Below, in pieces: positions 43,888-51,803 of a stretch of DNA of 64,000 bases. The position numbers and the translations under genes are program-made. The stretch lies in assembly GCA_903916755.1 (NCBI GenBank), contig CAIWXW010000052.1, forward strand, positions 1-64,000. Direction: 5' to 3'. The first letter of the stretch is position 1. The number at the start of each line of letters is the position of its first letter. Below the pieces are notes generated by a model, which worked only from the letters and a program-made list of their open reading frames with translations, was not told where the DNA came from and made no database searches. The stretch comes from an uncultured Opitutaceae bacterium (lineage in GTDB: Bacteria; Verrucomicrobiota; Verrucomicrobiia; Opitutales; Opitutaceae).

Positions 43888-44655
43888 CTAGCCGCTCCTC
43901 CTGGCCTGGACCAGCATCGGCAGCAGGCGCATCGCTTTCCAATAGCGAGGAATATAGAGCCATGGATCCTGCAAAATGCGGAATAGCCAGCCAAGCACGA
44001 GTCGATCCGCCCAGACGGGGATGCCGGCCTGCTGGCCCGAAAGGAAGGCGATCGCCGCGCCCGTGCAGACAATGGTGGGACGCCGCGAAAGGCCATTGCG
44101 CAGGAAGTAGCCGAGACGCTCCTGCACACCGCCCCCGAGGTTGATGATGACGTATTCCGGGGCGCGGGATTCGATCAGGGCGAGCAGGGCCGGGTCGGTC
44201 AGCGGGCCGGGGCCGTAGTGCGGGGCGATATAGCAATCCCCGGGATCGAGATGGATCTGCTGGGTCCGCAGCCAGGCGACGTTCGCGTCGGCGTCCGTGG
44301 CCGATGGCATGACCCAGAACGACGCGCCCGGACGGGAAAAATCCGGCCGGCGCAGGAGGGCCCGGAGAAATTTGAGGCCGGACAGCCTCGGCAGGCGCTC
44401 GCCGGCGAGGACCTTCCAGAAGAGGACGAGGAATCCACTGTCGGTGAGGGCCACATCGCTGCCCTGAACCGCCTCGCGATTGGCCGGGTCGCTCCTCATG
44501 CCGACCAGCACGGGAGCCGACGGGGCGACGACGAGGCCGCCGGCCTGCAGGCGCGGCCAGAGCGCCTCGAGGGAACCCACGTAGAAGGGCACCCCCAGGA
44601 TCGTCTTAAATTCCTCTGGCATCGGCTGAAACCGAACAGATTTCGGCGACCACAT
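43888..44655 (-). CDS. WecB/TagA/CpsF-family glycosyltransferase (GT26)
   Basis: This 255-residue protein has the GT26 pattern: ILGVPFYVGSLEALWPRL, VALTDSGFLVLFWKVLAG with the conserved Asp, RLSGLKFLRALLR, YVIINLGGGVQERLGYFLR, CTGAAIAFLSGQQAGIPVWA and GWLFRILQDPWLYIPRYW. By family it transfers a sugar, often ManNAc(A), to the first lipid-linked residue, so it probably acts second after the sugar-phosphate transferase encoded divergently. The C-terminus is amphipathic and would contact the membrane. The start may be ATG 44655 or ATG 44622. Confidence 0.9.
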   Translation of the reverse strand: MWSPKSVRFQPMPEEFKTILGVPFYVGSLEALWPRLQAGGLVVAPSAPVLVGMRSDPANREAVQGSDVALTDSGFLVLFWKVLAGERLPRLSGLKFLRALLRRPDFSRPGASFWVMPSATDADANVAWLRTQQIHLDPGDCYIAPHYGPGPLTDPALLALIESRAPEYVIINLGGGVQERLGYFLRNGLSRRPTIVCTGAAIAFLSGQQAGIPVWADRLVLGWLFRILQDPWLYIPRYWKAMRLLPMLVQARRSG

Positions 44656-44688
44656 GCAATGTCTTAGCGGCCGCCCCGGGTGGTCCAG

Positions 44689-44733
44689 AGAATGCTTTTC
44701 GATTGGCTCAAGCCAAGTGAGGCGAAAGAATGC
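44689..44733. promoter_or_regulatory. Dyad flanked by direct repeats in divergent EPS promoter region
   Basis: The 121-base gap between two divergent EPS genes contains TTGGCT-CA-AGCCAA (44703-44716), a perfect 6-2-6 inverted repeat. It is flanked by AGAATGC at 44689-44695 and 44727-44733, 38 bases apart. The arrangement resembles a regulator site between divergent promoters. I see no strong -35/-10 pair, and the palindrome differs from the one at 27740, so a different regulator would bind. Confidence 0.35.
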
Positions 44734-44776
44734 AATGGAGTCTAACCGTGACGCCTAATACCATCAGGATCTGGCC

Positions 44777-46198
44777 ATGATCACCTACCGCCTCAGGGGA
44801 TTGATCAACCTGCACATTGCGGTGACGACCGGCTTGGCGACGGGGCTTTTCATGGCGATGGCGGTGGTGGCGCGTCACTCCACGCGCTCCTGGTACGAGC
44901 TTTCGCCGGAGCTGAACCTGGTGCCTTACGGGCTGGGCGTCTTTTTTGGCATGCTGGCCAGCGTCCGCTTCCTGTCGGCACTCAGCGGCCGGATCTACAT
45001 GCTCGGATGGCCGGACGCCGCCTGGCTCGCCACGCGCCAGACCCTGACCCAGGCCCTGGTGCTTTTCACCTTCATCGTCGCGACGAAGGACCATGGAATC
45101 AGCCGGCTGTTCCTGGCCTACTACCTGACCTTGGTCTGGCTGGCGCTGCTGTTCACCGACCGGCTCCTGCCGCGCTGGCTGGCCGGGATTGCCTTCAGCC
45201 GCCAGCACCGGCTGCCCACTCTCTTCCTGGGGCATCGGACGACGCTCGATCGCCTGGACCGGTGGATCGCGCAGAAGCTGCATCTGGGCATGACGTCGGT
45301 GGGCTTCCTTTCCGACGACGGCGGGGACAAGGAGTACGATTCGGTCGGCCGTTTTCTGGGACCGACCCAGGAACTGATCCCCATCATTGAACAGCGGCAA
45401 ATCGCCCAGGTGGTTCTCCTTGATTTGCCCGGCACCAAAGAGGAGACGACACGGATCGTGGAGGCCTGCCAGGCCGCGGGCTGCCGCCTGCTGATCTATG
45501 ACAATATAGCGGCCCGGCTTCCGGTGCCGATGACGCCCGTGCTCGAGGACGGACACTATTTCTTCACCGCCCAGAATGAGCCGCTCGAAGACCCGGTGAA
45601 TCGCGCGCTCAAGCGGATCTTCGACTTCGCGGTGGCGCTCCCCGTGGTCGTGACCATCCTGCCGCTCCTGTGCGCCTGGGTTTGGATCCAGCAGCGCCGC
45701 CAGGCGCCGGGTCCGCTGTTTTTTGTGCGGCCGCGCGGGGGACCCCACGCGACGGAGTTCAGCATGCTGAAATTCCGATCCATGTACCACGAGGCGCCGG
45801 ACCAGAATCGCGAGGCGCGGCAGGCCCTGGCGGACGACGCCCGGATCTATCCGTTCGGCCATTTCCTGCGCCGTTCGAGCCTCGATGAGTTTCCCCAATT
45901 CTGGAACGTCCTGGTGGGGCAGATGAGCCTGGTCGGGCCGCGGCCGCACCTGCCCAAGCATGACCATGAATTCAGCAAGGTGGCCAAGGCCTATCGCACG
46001 CGCTTCCTGGTCAAGCCCGGCATCACGGGTTTGGCGCAGATCCGCGGATTCCGCGGGGAGATCACCGATCCGGTGCTGCTGCAGCAGCGCATCGCGCAGG
46101 ACCTCATCTATATCACGGGATGGTCGATCTGGCTGGACCTCCAGATCATCCTCAAGACCTCGTGGCAGATGGTTTTTCCGCCGAAGACAGCCTACTGA
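44777..46198 (+). CDS. Initiating sugar-phosphate transferase (polyprenyl-phosphate type, WcaJ/WbaP-like)
   Basis: This 473-residue protein has four to five membrane segments in the first 145 residues, a middle Rossmann-like region ([17 protein letters not shown] ... [13 protein letters not shown]), a further membrane hairpin and the C-terminal catalytic domain: [60 protein letters not shown] and [13 protein letters not shown]. This is the phosphoglycosyl transferase that loads the first sugar-1-phosphate on undecaprenyl phosphate and so starts repeat-unit assembly. Glucose or galactose is the usual substrate. It is divergent from the GT26 gene. Confidence 0.94.
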   Translation: MITYRLRGLINLHIAVTTGLATGLFMAMAVVARHSTRSWYELSPELNLVPYGLGVFFGMLASVRFLSALSGRIYMLGWPDAAWLATRQTLTQALVLFTFIVATKDHGISRLFLAYYLTLVWLALLFTDRLLPRWLAGIAFSRQHRLPTLFLGHRTTLDRLDRWIAQKLHLGMTSVGFLSDDGGDKEYDSVGRFLGPTQELIPIIEQRQIAQVVLLDLPGTKEETTRIVEACQAAGCRLLIYDNIAARLPVPMTPVLEDGHYFFTAQNEPLEDPVNRALKRIFDFAVALPVVVTILPLLCAWVWIQQRRQAPGPLFFVRPRGGPHATEFSMLKFRSMYHEAPDQNREARQALADDARIYPFGHFLRRSSLDEFPQFWNVLVGQMSLVGPRPHLPKHDHEFSKVAKAYRTRFLVKPGITGLAQIRGFRGEITDPVLLQQRIAQDLIYITGWSIWLDLQIILKTSWQMVFPPKTAY

Positions 46199-46219
46199 CG
46201 GGTGGCGCGGGCAACCAGC

Positions 46220-46516
46220 CTACTCGGACATCAGTTTCCGCAGGAGCGAGAAAAAGGACGCAAAGCCTGGGCTGGACATGGCGGGGACATCGACCACGTA
46301 CATCTCCAGCGGACGTCCGGCGGGTCCGACAAAGCCGGAAGCGGGGGCGGCCGCCAAAATGGGCTTGGCCGGCGCCGGTGTCTGGAGGAAGAGTTTGAGG
46401 AAAGACTTTTGATCCTTTTGCATAAGAAAGGGAGCCAACCGGAGGAAACTGCGCGGTTGATCGACACGGACGGGAGCCGCTTGATCGCTATTTGGCTCTT
46501 TCAGACTGTCGGGCAC
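46220..46516 (-). CDS. Small protein with EPS-locus C-terminal motif (second of a pair)
   Basis: Up to 98 residues from GTG 46516; an internal ATG at 46426 would give 68 residues. The C-terminal part reads PAGRPLEMYVVDVP and then a hydrophobic FASFFSLLRKLMSE. A similar arrangement (PAG, then I/L-E-V/M-Y, Pro, Phe-rich end) closes the neighbouring 62-residue protein. No signal peptide is evident. It belongs to a leftward set with that protein and a signal-peptidase-like gene. Function unknown. The GTG start lies in a small hairpin (46513-46527). Coding status rests on the similarity and the gene order, so it is moderate. Confidence 0.45.
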   Translation of the reverse strand: MPDSLKEPNSDQAAPVRVDQPRSFLRLAPFLMQKDQKSFLKLFLQTPAPAKPILAAAPASGFVGPAGRPLEMYVVDVPAMSSPGFASFFSLLRKLMSE

Positions 46517-46544
46517 TCTTTGAGTGCGGCGAGCGGGCCCGCGG

Positions 46545-46733
46545 CTAGCGGGAGAAGATCTCGGCGAAGAACGCGCGCAGGCTAAAGGTTTCCGGCAGTT
46601 CGTCCGGCAGGCGATAGACCTCGATCCGGGGCGGAGCTCCGGCGGGGCGCGCCTCCGGCGCCAGCGGCGGCGCGTTTTCAGGATTCAGCCAGGGATTCGA
46701 GGCTTCGAGGCGGAGCTGGTCGGAGGTTGTCAT
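46545..46733 (-). CDS. Small protein with EPS-locus C-terminal motif (first of a pair)
   Basis: A 62-residue protein starting MTTSDQLRLEASNPWLNPEN, with a Pro/Ala-rich centre and the end PPRIEVYRLPDELPETF then SLRAFFAEIFSR. The ATG lies 11 bases after the stop of the signal-peptidase-like gene, so the two are very likely one transcript. It shares its C-terminal pattern with the next small protein downstream. No membrane segment or signal peptide is visible. I know of no family. It could be a substrate, partner or regulator of the upstream protein, but this is only inferred from position. Confidence 0.5.
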   Translation of the reverse strand: MTTSDQLRLEASNPWLNPENAPPLAPEARPAGAPPRIEVYRLPDELPETFSLRAFFAEIFSR

Positions 46734-46744
46734 GGGAGAAAGTA

Positions 46745-47206
46745 TCAGGCCTGGGGGAAGGCGAAGATCGCGACGACCGTGCCGAGGTAGTTGTCGGCGG
46801 TGACCCGATCCCAGGATTCGGAAAACCGATTGTTGTCGCCGCTCATCATCCAGCCGTACTTGTCCTGGAGGACGGCGCGGTGGAGGATCGTCTTGCGGTC
46901 AGCCTTGGCGGCGTCCGGGCGGCCGCGGTAGAGAAGGATGTCCTGCTTCGCGATGGCCTGATAGGGGTGCTTTGCCACGACCACGTAGGTCTTGCCATGG
47001 ATGAGGGGTTCCATGCTGCGGGTGCCCGAGGTCAGGACGAGGTTCCCGCCGATGCTCGTCGCCAGCAGGCTGGCCGCCATCAGCGCGTCGTGCTGGCTGG
47101 CGTACTGCGTCTTCGCCGGGGCCGCCGAGGTGCCGGCCGCACGGCCCGCCGTGGCGACGACAAGGGCCAGGAGGAGGAGGGCAGCGCGGGAGAGGAGCCA
47201 TTTCAC
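46745..47206 (-). CDS. Signal-peptidase-like (S26/S24 fold) secreted protein
   Basis: This 153-residue protein has an N-terminal hydrophobic segment (LLSRAALLLLALVVATAG) that may be a signal peptide or anchor. The rest is an S26/S24-type domain: SGTRSMEPLIHGKTYVVV (Ser64), ILHRAVL (His109) and WMMSGDNNRFSESWDRV, ending TADNYLGTVVAIF. His again replaces the bacterial general-base Lys. It is homologous to the protein at 21800-22414 over this domain. The start is GTG 47206, with GGAGG only one base upstream, an unusually short spacing. It heads a leftward operon with the two small proteins. Confidence 0.7.
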   Translation of the reverse strand: MKWLLSRAALLLLALVVATAGRAAGTSAAPAKTQYASQHDALMAASLLATSIGGNLVLTSGTRSMEPLIHGKTYVVVAKHPYQAIAKQDILLYRGRPDAAKADRKTILHRAVLQDKYGWMMSGDNNRFSESWDRVTADNYLGTVVAIFAFPQA

Positions 47207-47244
47207 TCCTCCAGTCTAGTTTGTGGAGGGGTTTCCTCGTATCC

Positions 47245-47265
47245 GGCCCGGTACGCATACGGGCC
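47245..47265. other. Hairpin in divergent intergenic region
   Basis: GGCCCGGTA and TACGGGCC pair around CGCA with a single bulged G, in the 112-base gap between the leftward signal-peptidase-like gene and the rightward histidine kinase gene. It is not followed by a T run in either direction. It could fold in a leader RNA or mark a protein site. I give it low weight. Confidence 0.3.
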
Positions 47266-47318
47266 TCCTAAAATGCGCTGGGTATTCCTACCTAGTCCGC
47301 TAAGGTACAGGCCCGAGC

Positions 47319-48848
47319 ATGATCCATGTTTTGTATGTCGAGGACGATCCGGTCGTCGCCGCGATGGTCAAAGCCTGCTTAGGGCTGGCCGACGGGGGCT
47401 TCGAGTTGCAGGTGGCAGCGACGGGTCGTGAGGGGCTCGACCGGATGAGCCACGGCGGGATCGATGTCTTGCTGCTCGATCTTGAGTTGCCGGATACCAA
47501 CGGCTTACGGATTCTAGGTGAACTTTCGACCCGGGGTGATCGGACGCCGGTCGTCATGGTCAGCGGCCGGGGCCAGACCGAACTGGCGGTGAAGGCGCTC
47601 CGCGCCGGTGCCGTGGACTGCGTGGACAAGGCTTCGCCCCTCTTTTACCAGATTGGTGACATTGTTCGCCGGGTGCATGAGCGGCACCAGGCGGAACGGA
47701 CGGGGGCGGCGTCGCCTCCGGACCGCCCCGACAGACACCGGGTGTGGCTGGTTGAGGAGTCGGCCGTCGCGGCGCGGGGCATCGCCGCCTTCTTTGCCGC
47801 GAGCGCCCCGCAGCTTGAGGTGGCGATCCTCGCCACCGCGGAGGACCTGAAAAGCGCTTTTAAGGAGGGGATCACCGCCGATGCTGTCCTGATCGGCTCA
47901 CCCCCGGCGGGGACGGACTCCTTTGACCTGCTGCGCAAGCTGCGCTCGCACGTCGCCGACCTTCCGGTGATCCTCCTCGCGGCCCGTAACGACGCGGAGG
48001 CGGCGGTCGCGGCCTTCAAGCTCGGGGCGCAGGATTACATCCTGCAAACCGGCGATTATCTTTCCCAGGTCGTCTTCTCGCTGAGCCAGAGCCTCAACCG
48101 GGCCGCGCTCTCGCGGCACAACGCGCAGCTGCGGCGCGAACTGGCCACGATGAACCGCTCCCTGGAGGCGCAGGTCGAGGCCCGCACCGTCGAGCTGCAC
48201 GCGCTCTCCCTGCGCCTGCTCCGCGTGCAGGAGCAAGAGCGCCGCCACATCGCCCAGGAGCTCCACGACCAGATTGGGCAGATGCTGACCGGGCTGAAGC
48301 TGCAGCTGGAGGCGGTGCTGCCCGAGGCCGGGGCCGCCGTCCAGGCGCGGTTGGGCGAGGCGCTGGTGCTGGCGCAGGATCTCCTCAGCCGGACGCGCGA
48401 ACTCACGCTGCAGCTGCGGCCGCGGCTGCTGGACGACCTCGGCCTCAGGGCGGCGATCGAGTGGCATATCGAACTGTTTCAGCGGCAGACGGGCATAACG
48501 GTCGGCCTGGAGTATTCGCTGGCGCCCCGCCGGCTCCCGGGCGAGCTTGAGACCACGATCTTCCGGGTGGTCCAGGAGGCGCTCACCAACGTGGCCCGGC
48601 ACTCCGGTGCGACCTCGGCCCACCTCACCCTGATGGAAGGGGCGAACGACCTGATCCTCGAGATTACCGACCGCGGCAAGGGCTTCGACCTGGAACGCGG
48701 CCGGGCCAAGCACGATTCACTGGGCCTCGCGGGCATGGCCGAACGGGTGCAGCTGGCAGGCGGCGTGCTGGAACTCTCCTCCAGTCCGGGCAAGGGGACG
48801 CGCGTCCACGCGTCCTTTGCCCGGCCGAATCCCCCGTCCGCTCCATGA
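47319..48848 (+). CDS. Double-receiver hybrid histidine kinase (HisKA_3 type)
   Basis: This 509-residue soluble protein begins with a receiver domain (VLYVEDDPVV, phosphoacceptor Asp54 in LLLDLELPD, Lys in CVDKASP). A second receiver-like domain (about 142-262) follows, where the acceptor position reads LIGSPPAG and the Lys position ILQTGD, so it is probably not phosphorylated. After a coiled coil comes a HisKA_3 dimerisation domain with His316 in AQELHDQIGQML and an HATPase_c domain (VVQEALTNVARHSG, LGLAGMAERVQLAGG). It likely receives a signal by protein contact or phosphotransfer, and its partner is the LuxR-type regulator encoded next with an ATGA overlap. Confidence 0.92.
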   Translation: MIHVLYVEDDPVVAAMVKACLGLADGGFELQVAATGREGLDRMSHGGIDVLLLDLELPDTNGLRILGELSTRGDRTPVVMVSGRGQTELAVKALRAGAVDCVDKASPLFYQIGDIVRRVHERHQAERTGAASPPDRPDRHRVWLVEESAVAARGIAAFFAASAPQLEVAILATAEDLKSAFKEGITADAVLIGSPPAGTDSFDLLRKLRSHVADLPVILLAARNDAEAAVAAFKLGAQDYILQTGDYLSQVVFSLSQSLNRAALSRHNAQLRRELATMNRSLEAQVEARTVELHALSLRLLRVQEQERRHIAQELHDQIGQMLTGLKLQLEAVLPEAGAAVQARLGEALVLAQDLLSRTRELTLQLRPRLLDDLGLRAAIEWHIELFQRQTGITVGLEYSLAPRRLPGELETTIFRVVQEALTNVARHSGATSAHLTLMEGANDLILEITDRGKGFDLERGRAKHDSLGLAGMAERVQLAGGVLELSSSPGKGTRVHASFARPNPPSAP

Positions 48849-49603
48849 CCACCATCATCATCGCCGACGATCATGAGATCGTCCGCCGCGGTATCCGCAG
48901 CCTGCTGGAAGCCGACCCTGCGTGCCGGGTGGTCGCGGAGGCGATGGACGGCTTGGCCGCCGCCCAGGCCGTGGAGAAATTCAAGCCGAACGTCCTTTTT
49001 CTGGACCTGAACATGCCGCGGCTGCACGGGTTGGAGGTTCTGAAGCAGGTGCGGGGGACGAGTCCGCGGACCAAGGTGATCATCCTGTCGATGCACAACG
49101 ACGAACCGTATGTGATCGAGGCGCTGCGCGCGGGGGCTTCGGCCTACCTCCTGAAGGGTTCGGAATCGCAGGAGATCGCCGCGGCGCTGAAGGAGGTCCT
49201 GGCGGACCGGCGGTACCTGAGCGCGCCGCTGTCGGAGTGGGCCATCACCGCCCTTACCAGCAGGGTGGCGGATGCCTCCGACCCCGTCGCCAGCTTGAGC
49301 GGCCGCGAGCGCGAAGTCCTGCAATTGGCGGCGGAGGGGTTCGGGACCTCGGAGATCGCCGAGAAGCTATTCATCAGCCCGCGCACCTGCGAGTCACACC
49401 GCGCCAACCTGATGCGCAAGCTGGGGCTGCAGTCCCAGACGGACTTGGTGCGCTTCGCCATCCGCAAGGGCTTGATTCAGGCGCAGTTCATCTCATGCCG
49501 CCCCGTGGCGGCAGCAATGGGTTGCATTGCACTTCAATCGCATGCTTATAGTGCGGCTCAGTCCGACTATCCGCTCCCCCCCAATTTGAAAAGTGCGCCG
49601 TGA
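48845..49603 (+). CDS. NarL/LuxR-family response regulator with C-terminal tail
   Basis: A receiver domain (IIIADDHEIVRRG, Asp54 in LFLDLNMP, LSMHNDEPYVIEALRAGA) is followed by a LuxR-type helix-turn-helix (LSGREREVLQLAAEGFGTSE, EKLFISPRTCESHRANLM). It binds DNA when phosphorylated, presumably by the kinase encoded upstream. About 40 residues (QAQFISCRPVAAAMG ... PPNLKSAP) extend past the usual end of the HTH domain. The tail is translated if the GTGA overlap with the next gene is the real stop. The tail has no recognised motif. The genes regulated are not visible; the EPS locus ends just upstream. Confidence 0.93.
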   Translation: MTTIIIADDHEIVRRGIRSLLEADPACRVVAEAMDGLAAAQAVEKFKPNVLFLDLNMPRLHGLEVLKQVRGTSPRTKVIILSMHNDEPYVIEALRAGASAYLLKGSESQEIAAALKEVLADRRYLSAPLSEWAITALTSRVADASDPVASLSGREREVLQLAAEGFGTSEIAEKLFISPRTCESHRANLMRKLGLQSQTDLVRFAIRKGLIQAQFISCRPVAAAMGCIALQSHAYSAAQSDYPLPPNLKSAP

Positions 49604-49962
49604 AGACCTTTGAGGAAAAATACTGTGAGGCGCATCGCTGCACGGCGCAGGAATTCCGCCGCTCAGTGTTCTGGAAGTGCCTGCATCGGCATGCGGTTCC
49701 GGTCGCTCCCTTTATCCTGCTTTTTAATCCCTCCTATTTTGACCCCGACCGGATCCTGATCTCGGAGTCCGGACGCGCGGTCAAAACGAGCCAAGTCTGG
49801 GAGGAGGTCCGGGAGTATTTCATCAATCCGAAGCATGCGGGCTGGGTGCGGCGAAGGGCAAATATCCGGGTCTCCGCGCGACGCCTGCTCGAGCTGGCGC
49901 GGAGCTACCTGCCAATTTCGGGGGAGCCTCCGCCGACGCCCTACTCATCTTCCGGCGACTAG
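49600..49962 (+). CDS. Small conserved-looking protein coupled to the response regulator
   Basis: A 120-residue protein starting at GTG 49600, which overlaps the response-regulator stop (GTGA). It has no signal peptide. The sequence contains FWKCLHRHAVPVAPFILLFN, YFDPDRILISESGRA, SQVWEEVREYFINPKHAGW and a basic RRRANIRVSARRLLELARSY, mixing hydrophobic and basic helices. I do not know the family; its composition and codon use match the neighbours, and the coupling suggests a role connected with the two-component pair. The C-terminus is Pro/Ser-rich. Confidence 0.75.
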   Translation: MKTFEEKYCEAHRCTAQEFRRSVFWKCLHRHAVPVAPFILLFNPSYFDPDRILISESGRAVKTSQVWEEVREYFINPKHAGWVRRRANIRVSARRLLELARSYLPISGEPPPTPYSSSGD

Positions 49963-50068
49963 CCCGTGACCGGGAAGTTTGGCCGGGGTGGCTTGACCCG
50001 CTCGGGCCACGCGGCAAAATTCCGCGCATGATCCGAAAGCTGACGAGCGGCGCGGCGCTGCGGAGGGC

Positions 50069-51803
50069 GTGATTTCCACCGTCCTTGATTTCCGGAGCGC
50101 CAACTCCCTCTGGAGCAGCGTGCTCGCGGAAACCCTCGTTCGTTCGGGCGTCAGGCAGGCGGTGATCTCCCCGGGTTCGCGGTCAGCGCCCCTGGTTTTT
50201 GCGTTGGTCCGTCAGGCCGGGCTGGAGGTGATTGCGGTCCTCGATGAACGCTCCGCCGCCTTCTTCGCCCTCGGCCTGGCCCGGCAGCAGGGCCGGCCCG
50301 TCGCGCTGGTCTGCACCAGCGGGACGGCGGCCGCCAACTACCTTCCCGCCATCGTCGAGGCGCAGGAAAGCGGCGTTCCCTTGCTGGTGATCACCGCGGA
50401 TCGTCCCCCGGAGATGCGCGCATCGGCTTCCGGCCAGACCATCGACCAGCAGAAGATCTACGGTGGCTTCGTCAATTTCTACCATGAGCTGGCGGTGCCG
50501 GAGGCGGATCTCGGCCGGCTGCGCTACCTGCGCCAGACCGTCGCTCACGCCGTCAGCCGGACGCTGGCCGCGATGGCCGGCCCGGTGCATCTGAACGCGC
50601 CTTTCCGCGATCCCTTGACGCCGAGCGAGGACGGCCTCGCATCCCGGCTGGCGGAGGCGACGGACTGGGAGGCCTTTTTTGCGCATCTGGCGCCGCCCGC
50701 GCCCCCCGAGATCCGGGGGCCGGTGCCGGAACTGAAGCCGGACAGCCGCGGCCTGATCGTGGCCGGCCCCGCGCAACCCCAGGATCCGGCGGGCTATGCT
50801 GCTCGCGTCACGGACATCGCCCGCCGGCTCGGATGGCCGGTGCTGGCGGACGCGCTCTCGCCGGTGAGGCATCTGGCCGGGCCGGACCTACCGGTGGTCA
50901 GCGCCTACGACGCGATCCTGCGGCAGGCGCCGGCGCTGCCATCGCTCCGCCCGGAGACCGTGCTCGTCCTCGGTGGCTGGCCCACCAGCAAGGTGCTGCG
51001 CGGCTGGCTGGAGGACCTGGCGGTGCCGACCTTCCTGGTCAGCGACCGCTTCGACAACCGGGATGCCCTGCATGGGCGGACGCGCTCGTTCGGCCTCTCG
51101 CTGGAGGCCTTGGCCGCGGCGTTGCCTCCGGCGGCAAGGCCCTCCGCCTACGCCCAAAGCTGGGTGGAGCAGGAGCGGCGTGTCCGCGCCGCCCTCGAGG
51201 CCCACCTCGCGGCCGAGAGCGGCCTTTTCGAGCCCAAGGCCGCGTGGCTGCTCTCACGGCATTTTGCCCGCTGGAACGCCCCTCTTCATCGCGAACAGCA
51301 TGCCGGTGCGCGACGCCGAATATTTCTGGCCGGCGAACGCGCGCGGACTCCGTCCTTGCTTCAACCGCGGCGCCAACGGGATCGACGGGACGCTCTCCAC
51401 CGCGCTCGGGATCGCGCATGGCGGCAAACCGGCGGTGCTGCTCACCGGGGACCTGGCGCTGCTGCACGACACGAACGGGTTTCTCCTGCGCCCCAAGCTC
51501 CGGGGCAGCCTGACCATCGTCCTGATCAACAACCGGGGAGGCGGCATCTTCGAGCACCTCCCCGTGGCCGCCTTCAATCCCCCGTTTGAGGAGTTCTTCG
51601 CCACGCCCCAGGAGGTGGATTTTGCCCGGCTCTGCTCCGCCTACGGCGTGGAGCACGCCCTGGTGCGCGACTGGGCGCATTTCACCGCCCTGATTTCGTC
51701 GCTTCCGGCCCAGGGCCTGCGGGTCCTCGAAGTGCGGACCGACCGCAAGCGGGATGCCGCCGCCCGCAAGGCGCTGTTCGCGGACATCGCCGCCGGGCTA
51801 TAG
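50069..51803 (+). pseudogene. menD: menD (SEPHCHC synthase), interrupted by one-base frameshift
   Basis: MenD joins isochorismate and 2-oxoglutarate with ThDP in menaquinone synthesis. The first part (50069 to about 51264) reads clean MenD: VISPGSRSAPLVFAL, LDERSAAFFALGLA, CTSGTAAANYLPA, ITADRPPEMR. At TTTT 51262-51265 the frame changes. Before it lies LLSRH, and in the next frame [17 protein letters not shown] continues through [29 protein letters not shown] and [13 protein letters not shown] to the stop at 51801-51803. Removing one T restores one protein of about 577 residues. Either the gene is broken or the base is a homopolymer error; I lean to the latter because the other two menaquinone genes here are intact. 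Start GTG 50069, with GGAGGG one base away. Confidence 0.85.

Noticed and set aside
46188-46224. The 9-base direct repeat CAGCCTACT at the two convergent stops near 46198 and 46220, as a possible insertion footprint
   Set aside because: No mobile-element remnant lies between the copies, and the repeat is short enough to be chance.
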